A DNA stretch of 64,000 bases from positions 52,432 through 116,431 of the forward strand of contig NZ_JSVC01000003.1 of the NCBI RefSeq assembly GCF_000814475.1, in the 5' to 3' direction. The position numbers and the translations under genes were made by a program. The DNA comes from Flavihumibacter solisilvae. GTDB lineage: Bacteria > Bacteroidota > Bacteroidia > Chitinophagales > Chitinophagaceae. The notes under the pieces are model-generated. The model saw nothing but the letters and a program-made list of their open reading frames with translations. It was not told the DNA's origin and did no database searches. Of this stretch, positions 8,395 to 17,607 are shown in pieces (position 1 is the stretch's first letter; each line of letters opens with the position of its first letter).

Positions 8395-8413
8395 ATGTCA
8401 CTAAAAATGACAT
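8395..8413. promoter_or_regulatory. Inverted repeat upstream of the LLM oxidoreductase
   Basis: ATGTCA and TGACAT are separated by seven A-rich bases, about 40 bp upstream of the ATG at 8356. The symmetric half sites fit a dimeric repressor of the MarR or HxlR type. No regulator gene is adjacent. It could also affect the divergent lipoprotein gene at 8500. Confidence 0.35.
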
Positions 8414-8499
8414 TAACAGGAATTTAATTATCACCGGTAAGGGGGTGCTCTTGCATTCCTACCGAATTCTTATTTCTTTTGTACCACAACCTTAGCACT

Positions 8500-10257
8500 A
8501 TGAGAAAAAGCACCCTTTCCTGGGCATTCCTGCTTTTATTTCCCGTATTCGCATATATCGCCTGCCAGAAAGATTACCGCCCCGGCTTCCCGCTCAACCC
8601 AACAGATCCGACATCAGAAAAAGTGACCGCCAGCATTTCCGGCCGTGTCTTCAACGAACGCCAGGAACCTGTAGAAGGTGCACGGGTCACCGCCGGGAAC
8701 AGCACTGTCAACACAGACTATAATGGTTACTTCAGTCTCGAAAATGTAACTGTCGCAGCAGACGCAGCATATATCAAAGTGCAGATGCAAGGGTACTTCC
8801 CGGGCTCCCGTACCATTATGGCGCAGGAAGACGGCGCACATTATATCCAGGTAGAACTCATTCCCACAACCAAATCCGCAGAATTCGCGGCAGCTACCGG
8901 CGGTACGGTTTCTTTCCCCAATGGCGGCAGTGCAAACTTCCCTGCCAACGCCATTGTCCGCCAGGCTGATGGCAGCGCATATACCGGCAGGGTAGAACTG
9001 AGCCAGTCCTTCATTGACCCAACGTCCGAAGGCTTCACCAGCAGGATGCCCGGCGACATGAAAGGCATCTCAACCGGCAACGACATGCGTGCCCTGAAAT
9101 CATTCGGCATAATGGCCATCCAGATGCGCGGCGAATCAGGCGAACTGCTGCAGGTAGCCCCGGGCAAAAAGGTCGACATGCACTTTCCCATTCCCGCAGC
9201 GCTGAACGCCAGTGCCCCGGCAAACATTCAGCTCTGGTCCTTCGACGAGGAAAAGGGACTGTGGCGGGAAGAAGGCAGCGCAACCAAATCCGGATCCGAA
9301 TACATTGGCCAGGTAAGCCATTTCTCTTTCTGGGGTGCCACTTCGCCGATAGATTTCACCGAGATCGAATTTGTGATTAAAAGCCCGGCAGGACAGCCCC
9401 AGGCGAACCTGTACGTAGAGATCAAAAATAAATCTGACTATACCAAGGCATTCAGTTTTTCAGATGCGGAGGGCAGGGTAAAAGGATGGGTCCCCGTAAA
9501 CCAGGCACTTCAACTGCTGATTAACGACAGGTGCGGTACCTATAGCCATATGCAGGACCTGGGGCCATATACTTCTCCCGTCGACCTGGGTACCATCACG
9601 CTGGATGCCAGCGCCACAACGGGGTATTCCATCAGTACTACCGTTACTGACTGTGCCGAACAACCGATTACCAATGGTTACCTGAACGTTTTGTTCCGTT
9701 ACGATAACCATCGGTTCGCACTGAACGGTCAGCCGATGAACATTACCTTCCAGGGCTGCGACAACCAGCCCGACAGTGCACAAATCACTTTGTATGATGC
9801 GGAGCAGGACATCTACGTTACAAAATGGGCCTGGCTCCAACCTGGCAGTAATGACCTTGGTGTGCTGCAGCTTTGTGAAGGGCAACAGGCCGAGTTTTTC
9901 AAGATTGAGATCGGGCCAAAGAAGTTCGAATACCTTTCGCCTGGTGACATGGTGTTTATTGATGTTAAAACCGACATTACCCTAAATGGCTACCGGTCTA
10001 CAGAATATGGAGGCGCCAGCCTGCTCTTCCTGTCGAAAGCCGGCGGCCAGCCTTATACTACCCCACTGAAGGAATTCAAAATTGTAGCCGGTGGTGATGC
10101 CAACTATTCTTCAAATGCAAATGGCACTGTGAATATTACGAAGAATGGCCAGGCCGGTGAGTTTGTGGAAGGTACTTTCAGCAGCCAGGTGTATGACTCG
10201 CTGACCAATACAGCAAATATTCCCATGACCGGCAGCTTCAGGAAGAAGCGGAAATAG
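8500..10257 (+). CDS. Large surface lipoprotein with carboxypeptidase-regulatory-like domain
   Basis: 585 residues from the ATG at 8500, which begins the leader MRKSTLSWAFLLLFPVFAYI followed by AC, a lipobox. Residues about 45-110 are a CarboxypepD_reg-like beta-sandwich (SISGRVFNERQEPVEGARVT then VNTDYNGYFSLENV). Residues about 125-275 match the FAM171/ZU5-like envelope module common in Bacteroidota lipoproteins (GGSANFPANAIV, GRVELSQSFIDPTSEGFT, SFGIMAIQM, VSHFSFWG). The remaining C-terminal half is beta-rich and unassigned. No catalytic motif is seen; a structural or binding role at the cell surface is likely. It is monocistronic. Confidence 0.75.
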   Translation: MRKSTLSWAFLLLFPVFAYIACQKDYRPGFPLNPTDPTSEKVTASISGRVFNERQEPVEGARVTAGNSTVNTDYNGYFSLENVTVAADAAYIKVQMQGYFPGSRTIMAQEDGAHYIQVELIPTTKSAEFAAATGGTVSFPNGGSANFPANAIVRQADGSAYTGRVELSQSFIDPTSEGFTSRMPGDMKGISTGNDMRALKSFGIMAIQMRGESGELLQVAPGKKVDMHFPIPAALNASAPANIQLWSFDEEKGLWREEGSATKSGSEYIGQVSHFSFWGATSPIDFTEIEFVIKSPAGQPQANLYVEIKNKSDYTKAFSFSDAEGRVKGWVPVNQALQLLINDRCGTYSHMQDLGPYTSPVDLGTITLDASATTGYSISTTVTDCAEQPITNGYLNVLFRYDNHRFALNGQPMNITFQGCDNQPDSAQITLYDAEQDIYVTKWAWLQPGSNDLGVLQLCEGQQAEFFKIEIGPKKFEYLSPGDMVFIDVKTDITLNGYRSTEYGGASLLFLSKAGGQPYTTPLKEFKIVAGGDANYSSNANGTVNITKNGQAGEFVEGTFSSQVYDSLTNTANIPMTGSFRKKRK

Positions 10258-10269
10258 TTTGTCAGCTTC

Positions 10270-10821
10270 TTATTGCTTCGTCCACATGGGTTTTTGTTTT
10301 AAAACATCCTTGTGGACGGGGCAGTTTTCAGTATGAGCCCCACGTAAGTAACCAATACTCTGTAAAAACTCGTTTACGATTTCGCCACCTGTAAAGCGGA
10401 AGGTTTTTTTGAACAACTTAACCCATTCTTCTTTTGTTTTGGGGTGATGGTGTTCCAGCCATTTTTCAAAAGAACCAAACTCCTTTTGCAAAGAAAGAAT
10501 GGCTTTAGCGTTTTCTATCGCGGCATTTACTTTTAATCGGTTGCGGATGATCCCGGCATCAGCTAAAAGCCGTGCCCGGTCTTCTTCGGTATAGGCTGCC
10601 ACCTTTTTGATATTGAAGTTGTGATAAGCTTTGCGAAATGATTTTTCTTTCTTCAGGATGGTTTCCCAGCTTAGTCCTGCCTGGTTAATTTCCAGCACAA
10701 GGCGGCAAAACAATTCATTGTCATCGTGAATCGGGAAGCCGTAAAGTTTGTCGTGGTAGTTTTTATGCAGCGATTTTCTTTCTTCCGGCTGCATTGTTTC
10801 TATAGCTGCGCAATAACTCAT
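10270..10821 (-). CDS. tag: DNA-3-methyladenine glycosylase I
   Basis: 183 residues. The ATG at 10821 (MSYC...) is chosen over the longer frame because it places Cys4 where the family has its zinc-binding cysteine. Zinc ligands: Cys4, a His in NYHDKLYGFP, and the C-terminal His and Cys of GAHTENC spaced as in Tag proteins. The substrate pocket region LFCRLVLEINQAGLSWETIL and the helix-hairpin region are present. The enzyme excises 3-methyladenine from DNA as the first step of base-excision repair in the cytoplasm. Transcribed alone, convergent with the upstream lipoprotein gene (12-bp gap). Confidence 0.93.
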   Translation of the reverse strand: MSYCAAIETMQPEERKSLHKNYHDKLYGFPIHDDNELFCRLVLEINQAGLSWETILKKEKSFRKAYHNFNIKKVAAYTEEDRARLLADAGIIRNRLKVNAAIENAKAILSLQKEFGSFEKWLEHHHPKTKEEWVKLFKKTFRFTGGEIVNEFLQSIGYLRGAHTENCPVHKDVLKQKPMWTKQ

Positions 10822-10922
10822 CGTCAAATGTACCTGAATTTTCTGCTGGTAGCGACCAAGTGAAATCTCCAATCCCCACCATAAAAATTATTTCCTTATT
10901 TTAGGTCACCAACTAACTGCGA

Positions 10923-11519
10923 TTGCTCCACAACGATGCCAACAAGTACGAAGAGGCTCAGCTATTATCATTATTGGCTGATGACAGTGAATATGCATTC
11001 CAATTAATATATGACCGCCACCGCAGCCGCATTTACCAGGTCTCCCTTCGATACCTCAAGTCGCCGATCCTCGCGCAGGAAGTAGTGCAGGACGTATTCC
11101 TGAAACTATGGTTCAACCGGAAGAACCTGAAGACAGACCAACCTGTGGAAGCCTGGCTCTACCAGGTCACCAAAAACAACCTGCTCAACAGGCTGCGTAA
11201 AATTGCAAACGAGTGGAAAGCAATGAAGGGCCTCGGACTCATTGCCGAAACCTCCATCAACAATACAGAAGCCATCTGCCAGGAAGCCCAGTACGACGAA
11301 CTTTTGCAGGCTGCCATTGCGCAACTGCCTGACCAGCAGCAGAAAGTTTTCACCCTCGCCCGGCAGGAACAGCTCACCTATAACGATATCGCCCAAAGAC
11401 TGAACATTTCTCCGCTTACGGTCAAAACGCATATGTCCAGGGCGCTGGACTCCATAAAAGTGTACCTGTCAGCACACGGCATCATCATTCCTGCCGCCCT
11501 GTTCATCATCCTGAAATAA
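10923..11519 (+). CDS. ECF RNA polymerase sigma factor of the polysaccharide locus
   Basis: 198 residues. Region 2 (YAFQLIYDRHRSRIYQVSLR, QEVVQDVFLKLW) binds core polymerase and the -10 element; region 4 (LPDQQQKVFTLARQEQLTYN, IAQRLNISPLTVKTHMSRAL) binds the -35 element. The hydrophobic tail GIIIPAALFIILK is usual for Bacteroidota SusC-linked sigma factors. An in-frame TAA at 10914 leaves TTG at 10923 as the only sensible start. The FecR-type anti-sigma gene follows after 50 bp, then SusC, so this sigma probably turns on the SusC-GH66 operon when the outer-membrane receptor signals substrate. Confidence 0.9.
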   Translation: MLHNDANKYEEAQLLSLLADDSEYAFQLIYDRHRSRIYQVSLRYLKSPILAQEVVQDVFLKLWFNRKNLKTDQPVEAWLYQVTKNNLLNRLRKIANEWKAMKGLGLIAETSINNTEAICQEAQYDELLQAAIAQLPDQQQKVFTLARQEQLTYNDIAQRLNISPLTVKTHMSRALDSIKVYLSAHGIIIPAALFIILK

Positions 11520-11569
11520 TTTTTTCCATCACTGTACTCCGACCCATCCACTCGCGTGTATAAACTATT

Positions 11570-12640
11570 ATGCACACGACCGACCGATTCAAATATTTAC
11601 TGGAACAATACTTATCCGGCAAGATCACCCTAGCCGAGCAGAACGAATTCTATGAACTGCTGGCGACCCAGGAGTACGACAATATCCTCGACCTGTCAAT
11701 CGAAAATCACCTGGTAAATGGGGTGGAAGGTGTGAACAGCGACCTGCCCCCCCATATCGCTGAAGAAATTGTCAGGAATATCCATAATGCAGAAAAGTCA
11801 ACGGCCAAAATCCTGCCGCTCAAAACTAAAAAGCACAAACCCTGGCGCTGGATAGCCGCAGCTTCGGTCATCCTCATCATCTCAACCATTTTCCTGTTTA
11901 CCCGCAATCAGAACAACAACAGCGGTATGCTCGCCATGGTACCGCCAGACGCGATCATTGAAAAAAATGTCACCACCAACCCCCGGCTTATTACACTGGC
12001 CGATGGTAGTGTCATTACCCTGGCGCCCCAAAGCACCATCCATTTCCAGGGAAATTTCAATGACTCCACCCGCGAAGTTTACCTCGAAGGAGAAGCGTTT
12101 TTCCAGGTGGCAAAGAATCCACGCAAGCCTTTCCTGGTATACTATAATAACCTTGTCACCAAAGTCCTGGGCACCAGTTTCCGGGTCAATACCAATGCCA
12201 AAACCGGCAATATTGAAGTTGCCGTAGTGACCGGCAAAGTGCAGGTATCCGAGAACGATAAAATCCTGAAAGACCAAAGGACAGCCGCCTCGGTTATTCT
12301 CGCTCCCAACCAGAAAGCAATTTACCAGGTTGAAAAAGGCCTGCTGGAAACATCGCTGGTTGAAGCACCACAACCACTGCAAACCAACCACGAAACCAAA
12401 CAGCTACCGCAAAAATTCATCTACGACCAGGAGCGCCTGGAAACCATCTTCCACGAACTCGAAACCGCCTACGGCATTGAGATCTTAGTCGAAACCGCCA
12501 ACCTCAACAACTGCGTGTTCACCGGTGATGTGTCGAACCAGGACCTCTTCACTATGCTCCGCATAATCTGCCTGACCACCAACTCAACATATGAAATTAA
12601 CGGCACCCGCATCCTCGTGAGGGGAACAGGCTGCAACTAA
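11570..12640 (+). CDS. FecR-family anti-sigma factor with DUF4974
   Basis: 356 residues. The cytoplasmic N-terminus (about 1-90) carries the anti-sigma region; a single membrane helix spans residues 93-112 (WIAAASVILIISTIFLFT); the periplasmic FecR domain covers about 130-240 (LADGSVITLAPQSTIHFQGN, REVYLEGEAFFQV, VLGTSFRVNT); the C-terminal DUF4974 domain (residues 275-350) resembles a secretin/STN fold and ends with a CN tail. It should hold the ECF sigma until the STN domain of the TonB-dependent receptor signals through the periplasm. The order sigma-FecR-SusC-SusD is the usual one. Confidence 0.92.
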   Translation: MHTTDRFKYLLEQYLSGKITLAEQNEFYELLATQEYDNILDLSIENHLVNGVEGVNSDLPPHIAEEIVRNIHNAEKSTAKILPLKTKKHKPWRWIAAASVILIISTIFLFTRNQNNNSGMLAMVPPDAIIEKNVTTNPRLITLADGSVITLAPQSTIHFQGNFNDSTREVYLEGEAFFQVAKNPRKPFLVYYNNLVTKVLGTSFRVNTNAKTGNIEVAVVTGKVQVSENDKILKDQRTAASVILAPNQKAIYQVEKGLLETSLVEAPQPLQTNHETKQLPQKFIYDQERLETIFHELETAYGIEILVETANLNNCVFTGDVSNQDLFTMLRIICLTTNSTYEINGTRILVRGTGCN

Positions 12641-12685
12641 ACTTATAATATGAAAAACAACAATTCGCCACCCCTGGAATAAAAA

Positions 12686-12718
12686 AGAGCCAGACGTGTT
12701 CGCACCACATCCGGCTCT
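12686..12718 (+). promoter_or_regulatory. Stem-loop in the leader of the SusC gene
   Basis: AGAGCC and GGCTCT pair across a 21-base loop that contains a further GTG/CAC pairing around TTCG. It follows an A-run and lies between the FecR stop (12640) and the SusC ATG (12768), with a TTTTT run about 10 bases after it. It may be a partial terminator or a post-transcriptional site that separates regulator and transporter expression. Confidence 0.4.
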
Positions 12719-12767
12719 AAAGGCTGTTTTTGACAACTATTTATTGATCCAAAAACATTTTAAAAAT

Positions 12768-15700
12768 ATGAAAAAAAAGCAACGATTGGTTGCTTCCATA
12801 CTGCTTGCTATGAGAATATCGATTGCGCATCTTGCCCTGTCATTCATATTCCTGAATTCTCTTTATGCAAACGAGGCTAAAAGCCAGGACGTTTTGCAGA
12901 AGACATTCACACTGCATGCTGAAAGTCAACCCCTGAAGAAAGTCATCGCAGAAGTGCAAAAGCAAACCCATGTGATGTTTTCCTTCAGTCCCAATTCCAT
13001 CAACGGTGATAAACTGGTCACCTATTCCGCATATAGAAAAACGATCCTTGATTTTCTCACTAACTTCTTAAAACCAAACCAGGTCGGCTATGAACTGATC
13101 GATAACAAGATTGTCCTCTTCCAGTCCAAAAACGCCGCTGCTCCTGTAGTCCAGGCAGTCGTTACCGAAAGACCGGACAAACTCATAACGGGCCGTGTCA
13201 CGGATGAAAAAGGCGATCCCATCGGTAATGTCACGGTCTCAGAAAAAGGAAAGGACAATTCCGTCATGACCGATGAATCCGGCAACTTCACGATCAAAGT
13301 CGCTGACGATGCCATCCTGCTGGTCTCCAGCGTCGGCTACCAATCAATCGAACTGTCTTCCCTGCAGGCAGGCAGTATCGTCCTGAAAGAAAAAGTAAAA
13401 GGACTGCAGGATGTAGTAGTGGTGGGATATGGCACCGCAAAGAAAAAAGACCTGACCGGTGCCGTTGCTTCCGTGAATGCGAAAGAATTAAAATCGCTTC
13501 CCGTGGCTGGCATCGGTGAAGCACTGCAGGGCCGCGCGGCCGGGGTGCAGGTACTTACCAGTGGCGCACCCGGAAGTGATGTTACCTTCCGCATCCGCGG
13601 CGTCGGAACCATCAACAACAGTGATCCCCTGCTGGTGATCGACGGTGTTCCCGCCGATATCCCACTCAATACCCTAAGCCCCGATGATATCGCCTCCGTC
13701 GAAGTACTCAAGGATGCGTCGGCTGCAGCCATCTACGGCTCGCGCGGAGCTAACGGTGTGGTTATCATCACCACCAAACGTGGCTCCAGCGGCAAAAACA
13801 ATCTTGAACTGAAAAGTTTCGTGGGACAACAACAGGCTGCCAATATGGTCGACATGCTCGATGCATCCCAGTTCGCCAGCCTGCACAATGAAATGATGAG
13901 CAATAACGGCCAGCAGCAGAATCCAGACAATGCGGATCCGCTCTCACTCGGTAAAGGCACCGATTGGCTGGGCGCGCTGTTTAATCCCGCCCTCATCCAA
14001 AGTTATTCGCTGGCTTATTCCGGTGGCGGTCCAAAATCTACGTACTACGTGTCGGCCACCCTGCTCGACCAGGAGGGCATCGTACTGCATACCGGTTATC
14101 GCCGTTACACCGTTCAGTTCAACAGTGAATCAAAAGTGTTCGATTGGCTCAAGTTCGGCAACAACCTCACCCTTAGCCACGATATCAAGAAAAGCGGTGA
14201 TTACAATATCCGCAACACCATGGCTGCGCTGCCAACGCAACCCATCTACAACCCCGATGGCAGCTATAGCGGACCGGTAGGAAAATCATCCTGGTATGGC
14301 GATATCAGGAATCCCATCGGCACAGCAACCCTCACCGAAAATAAAACCAGTGGATATAACACTGTTGGTAGCCTGTATGCGGAATTTTCCATTACAAAAA
14401 ACCTGAAGCTGAAAACAACCGGGGGTATCCAGGCGCAATTCTGGGACAACCGCACCTGGGCACCCGCATATAACTGGCAACCCATTCCACAGGAAAACAG
14501 CTACCTGTACCAGGCATCCAACAAAAGCATCACGCTGATGTGGGACAACTACCTCACTTACAGTAAGGTCTTCAACCAGAAACATAGTGTAACGCTTTTG
14601 GGCGGTACCAATGCCCAGAACAACCGTTTCGATTACATGAACGGGTCTATTCAGAATTTCGCCAGCAATTCTACCCAGCAAATAAATAACGGTATTGCGC
14701 AGCCCACGGTAGGTGGTACGGCAAGTGAATGGGCTTTATTGTCTTTCATCGGCAGGGCGAATTATGGCTTCGACGACAAATACTTATTTACGGCTACCAT
14801 TCGCCGTGATGGCAGCAGTCGGTTCGGTGAAGACAACCGTTGGGGCTGGTTCCCATCTGCATCTGCCGCCTGGCGGATCTCCGGCGAGAATTTCATGCAA
14901 TCTGTCGGCTGGATCAACGACCTGAAACTTCGCGCCGGTTATGGCATCACCGGTAACCAGAACATCGGTAACTACTCCTTTGCTTCGGTGCTGCAGACCG
15001 TTCAATACAATTTCAACGGGCAAACCGTAAATGCAGTAGTGCCGCTGGCTATTCCCAATCCCGGTGTGCGCTGGGAATCTGTTGAACAGACCAATATCGG
15101 TATCGACGCCTCCCTGCTGAACGACAGGATCAAACTCACTGTTGATGGTTATATCAAGAATACCAACGACATGCTTGTGCCAATGAGCGTGCCCATTTCA
15201 ACCGGTTATTCCGATATCGTGGTACCCAGCATCAACGCCGGCAAAGTGCAGAACAAGGGCATCGAACTTACCCTTACCACCCAGAACACCAGGGGCGCTT
15301 TTGAATGGAATACCAATTTCAATATTTCCTTCAACAAAAACCAGGTGCTGAGCCTGAACGACAGTGTGCCGCTCTACACCGGTAGCATCGGGTTGAACCA
15401 GAACCTGAGTATCCAGCGTGCAGGCTTTCCCGTTAGTGCGTTCTATGGCTTCGTCACGAATGGCATTTTCCAGTCGCAGGATGAGGTAAACGGTTATGCC
15501 GTACAGGTTCCCGGAGATGATCCCTATAACCGTACATCTGCGGGCGACATCAGGTTCCGCGACCTCAACAATGATGGAAAGATCGATGATGCGGACCGCA
15601 CTTATATCGGCAACCCAGGTCCACGTTTCATCTTCGCCATGAACAATACTTTCGCGTACAAGGGAATCGACCTCTCCATCTTCATCCAGGGTGTGCAGGG

Positions 15701-16100
15701 CAACGATATCTTCAATGCAAACCGCATTTACCAGGAAGGAATGGCCGTGGCGCAAAACCAGACAACGGCGGTACTCAATCGGTGGACCAACGACAAGTCC
15801 CATTCCGAACTGCCCCGCGCTGTGTTTAACGATCCCAATAAAAACACGCGGGTTTCCGACCGCTTCGTGGAAGATGGCAGTTACCTGAAGATCAAAAACA
15901 TTACACTCGGCTATAGTTTACCGTTAGCGCTGATCAGCAGGCTGAAAATGCAGACTGCCCGCATTTATATCTCGGGACAAAACCTGTTTACGTTCACGAA
16001 TTACACCGGCTTCGACCCGGAAGTAGGGGTGAATGGAATTGACCTGAATGTGTACCCGGTTACCAGGACATTGAGCGCAGGCGTAAACCTCATTTTTTAA
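12768..16100 (+). CDS. SusC/RagA-family TonB-dependent outer-membrane receptor with STN domain
   Basis: 1110 residues from the ATG at 12768 (MKKKQRLVAS); an upstream ATG at 12696 lies before the leader and inside the stem-loop region. Domains in order: signal peptide, STN signalling domain (about 45-110, KTFTLHAESQPLKKVIAEVQ), CarboxypepD_reg-like domain (about 140-210, ITGRVTDEKGDPIGNVTVSE), TonB plug (about 220-350, VVVGYGTAKKKDLTGAVASV, IRGVGTINNSDPLLVIDGVP, DASAAAIYGSRGANGVVIIT), then the 22-strand barrel ending in an aromatic residue (AGVNLIF). It imports oligosaccharides using TonB energy. The STN domain is the partner for the FecR protein encoded just upstream. The nearby GH66 enzyme suggests isomalto-oligosaccharides as cargo. 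Confidence 0.95.
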   Translation: MKKKQRLVASILLAMRISIAHLALSFIFLNSLYANEAKSQDVLQKTFTLHAESQPLKKVIAEVQKQTHVMFSFSPNSINGDKLVTYSAYRKTILDFLTNFLKPNQVGYELIDNKIVLFQSKNAAAPVVQAVVTERPDKLITGRVTDEKGDPIGNVTVSEKGKDNSVMTDESGNFTIKVADDAILLVSSVGYQSIELSSLQAGSIVLKEKVKGLQDVVVVGYGTAKKKDLTGAVASVNAKELKSLPVAGIGEALQGRAAGVQVLTSGAPGSDVTFRIRGVGTINNSDPLLVIDGVPADIPLNTLSPDDIASVEVLKDASAAAIYGSRGANGVVIITTKRGSSGKNNLELKSFVGQQQAANMVDMLDASQFASLHNEMMSNNGQQQNPDNADPLSLGKGTDWLGALFNPALIQSYSLAYSGGGPKSTYYVSATLLDQEGIVLHTGYRRYTVQFNSESKVFDWLKFGNNLTLSHDIKKSGDYNIRNTMAALPTQPIYNPDGSYSGPVGKSSWYGDIRNPIGTATLTENKTSGYNTVGSLYAEFSITKNLKLKTTGGIQAQFWDNRTWAPAYNWQPIPQENSYLYQASNKSITLMWDNYLTYSKVFNQKHSVTLLGGTNAQNNRFDYMNGSIQNFASNSTQQINNGIAQPTVGGTASEWALLSFIGRANYGFDDKYLFTATIRRDGSSRFGEDNRWGWFPSASAAWRISGENFMQSVGWINDLKLRAGYGITGNQNIGNYSFASVLQTVQYNFNGQTVNAVVPLAIPNPGVRWESVEQTNIGIDASLLNDRIKLTVDGYIKNTNDMLVPMSVPISTGYSDIVVPSINAGKVQNKGIELTLTTQNTRGAFEWNTNFNISFNKNQVLSLNDSVPLYTGSIGLNQNLSIQRAGFPVSAFYGFVTNGIFQSQDEVNGYAVQVPGDDPYNRTSAGDIRFRDLNNDGKIDDADRTYIGNPGPRFIFAMNNTFAYKGIDLSIFIQGVQGNDIFNANRIYQEGMAVAQNQTTAVLNRWTNDKSHSELPRAVFNDPNKNTRVSDRFVEDGSYLKIKNITLGYSLPLALISRLKMQTARIYISGQNLFTFTNYTGFDPEVGVNGIDLNVYPVTRTLSAGVNLIF

Positions 16101-16119
16101 CCAAGAAGTTCAGTTCATC

Positions 16120-17586
16120 ATGAAAATATTGAAATCAATAGCTGTTCCACTGCTCATCCTGGCACTAAGCAGCTGTTCAAAATACCTGGAGAAGGCCCCG
16201 CTCGACAGCATCAATACGTCCAACTTTTTCAAGACGGAAGCTGATGCCGTTGCTGCCATCAATGGAGCCTACCAGCCACTACAGTGGCCAAAATTATACA
16301 ACCTGCGCATGTGGACCACCGACATTTGGGCAGGTAACAGCCTCGTTGGTGCCGGTGGCGGCACCGACGGTATCGAAACCCAGGATATCGCCAATTTCGT
16401 TACCGCTACCGACAACGCGGCAGCACTGGATATCTGGCGTGGACCTTCACCCGGCATCCTTCGCTGCAACCTGGTGCTGAAAAATGTGCCGGCCATCGAA
16501 ATGGATGAAACAAAGAAGAAGCGAATCCTCGGTGAAGCCTACTTCCTTCGCGCCCATTACTATTTCATCCTTGAACAATTGTTCGGCGATGTGCCCCTGA
16601 TCACGGATCCCGTTTCTGCAGAAGACAACCTGCGCCCGTCAAGGACGTCCCGTGCTGAAGTAATTGACCTGGTGATCAATGACCTTAAACAAGCCATAGA
16701 GTTGCTTCCCGCGAGCTATACCGGCTCCGATATCGGTCGTGCCACTAAAGGCGCCGCAGCAGGAATGCTTGCTAAAGTGTATTTAAGCCTGGGCAACTTT
16801 GCAGAAACATTAAAGTACTGCCAGCAGGTAAATGGCCTGGGATATAGATTAAACCTCGATTATTCAGACAATTTCAACCCGTCTACCAAGAACTCACCCG
16901 AAAGCCTGTTCGAGATCCAGTACGTGGGCAAAACGAGTTACAGTTTCTGGAATAACGAAAACCAGGCAAGCTGGGTCAGCACATTCACCGGTCCACGCAA
17001 CGCAGATTTCGTTGCCGGTGGTTATGGCTGGAACCAGCCAACCGCAGAGTTCGCCGGTCTGTACGAAGCCGATGATAACCGCAAGGATAAAACAATCCTC
17101 TATGTCGGCTGTCCTTCTTATGACGGGAAAGAGTACCAGGCATCTTATTCTTCAACAGGATATAACGTGCGCAAGTTCCTGGTTCAGAAATCCGTTTCGC
17201 CCGACTACGATACCAACCCGGCCAACTGGCCCGTGTTACGGTATGCCGATGTATTGCTGATGGAAGCTGAAGCCTATTGTGAGCTGAACCAGCTGGAACC
17301 GGCCATTGAACCGTTGAATAAAGTAAGGGTAAGGGCCGGGCTTCAACCCGTAGCTGTCAGCAACCAGGACGAACTGCGCAAGACCATCAGGAAGGAGCGC
17401 AGGATTGAACTGGCATTCGAAGGCAGTCATTGGTTTGACCTGGTCCGTTACGACAATGGCCAGTACGCGCAGCAGTTCCTGCACGGCATCGGCAGGTCGA
17501 ATTTCGCGCCCAAACACCTGCTGCTACCCATACCACAGAAAGAGATCGATGCAAATCCCAATCTCACGCAAAATTTAGGTTACTGA
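16120..17586 (+). CDS. SusD/RagB-family nutrient-binding lipoprotein
   Basis: 488 residues. The leader MKILKSIAVPLLILALSSC ends in a lipobox. The sequence has the SusD landmarks: YLEKAPLDSINTSNFFKTEA, a TPR-like helical core (GEAYFLRAHYYFILEQLFGD VPL), ATKGAAAGMLAKVYLSLGNF, the VLRYADVLLMEAEAYCELNQ segment and the C-terminal IRKERRIELAFEGSHWFDLV RY block. SusD proteins sit on the SusC barrel as a lid and capture glycans. It starts 19 bp after the SusC stop, so the pair is one transcript. Confidence 0.95.
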   Translation: MKILKSIAVPLLILALSSCSKYLEKAPLDSINTSNFFKTEADAVAAINGAYQPLQWPKLYNLRMWTTDIWAGNSLVGAGGGTDGIETQDIANFVTATDNAAALDIWRGPSPGILRCNLVLKNVPAIEMDETKKKRILGEAYFLRAHYYFILEQLFGDVPLITDPVSAEDNLRPSRTSRAEVIDLVINDLKQAIELLPASYTGSDIGRATKGAAAGMLAKVYLSLGNFAETLKYCQQVNGLGYRLNLDYSDNFNPSTKNSPESLFEIQYVGKTSYSFWNNENQASWVSTFTGPRNADFVAGGYGWNQPTAEFAGLYEADDNRKDKTILYVGCPSYDGKEYQASYSSTGYNVRKFLVQKSVSPDYDTNPANWPVLRYADVLLMEAEAYCELNQLEPAIEPLNKVRVRAGLQPVAVSNQDELRKTIRKERRIELAFEGSHWFDLVRYDNGQYAQQFLHGIGRSNFAPKHLLLPIPQKEIDANPNLTQNLGY

Positions 17587-17607
17587 GCATAACCCAAAAA
17601 ACTATTT

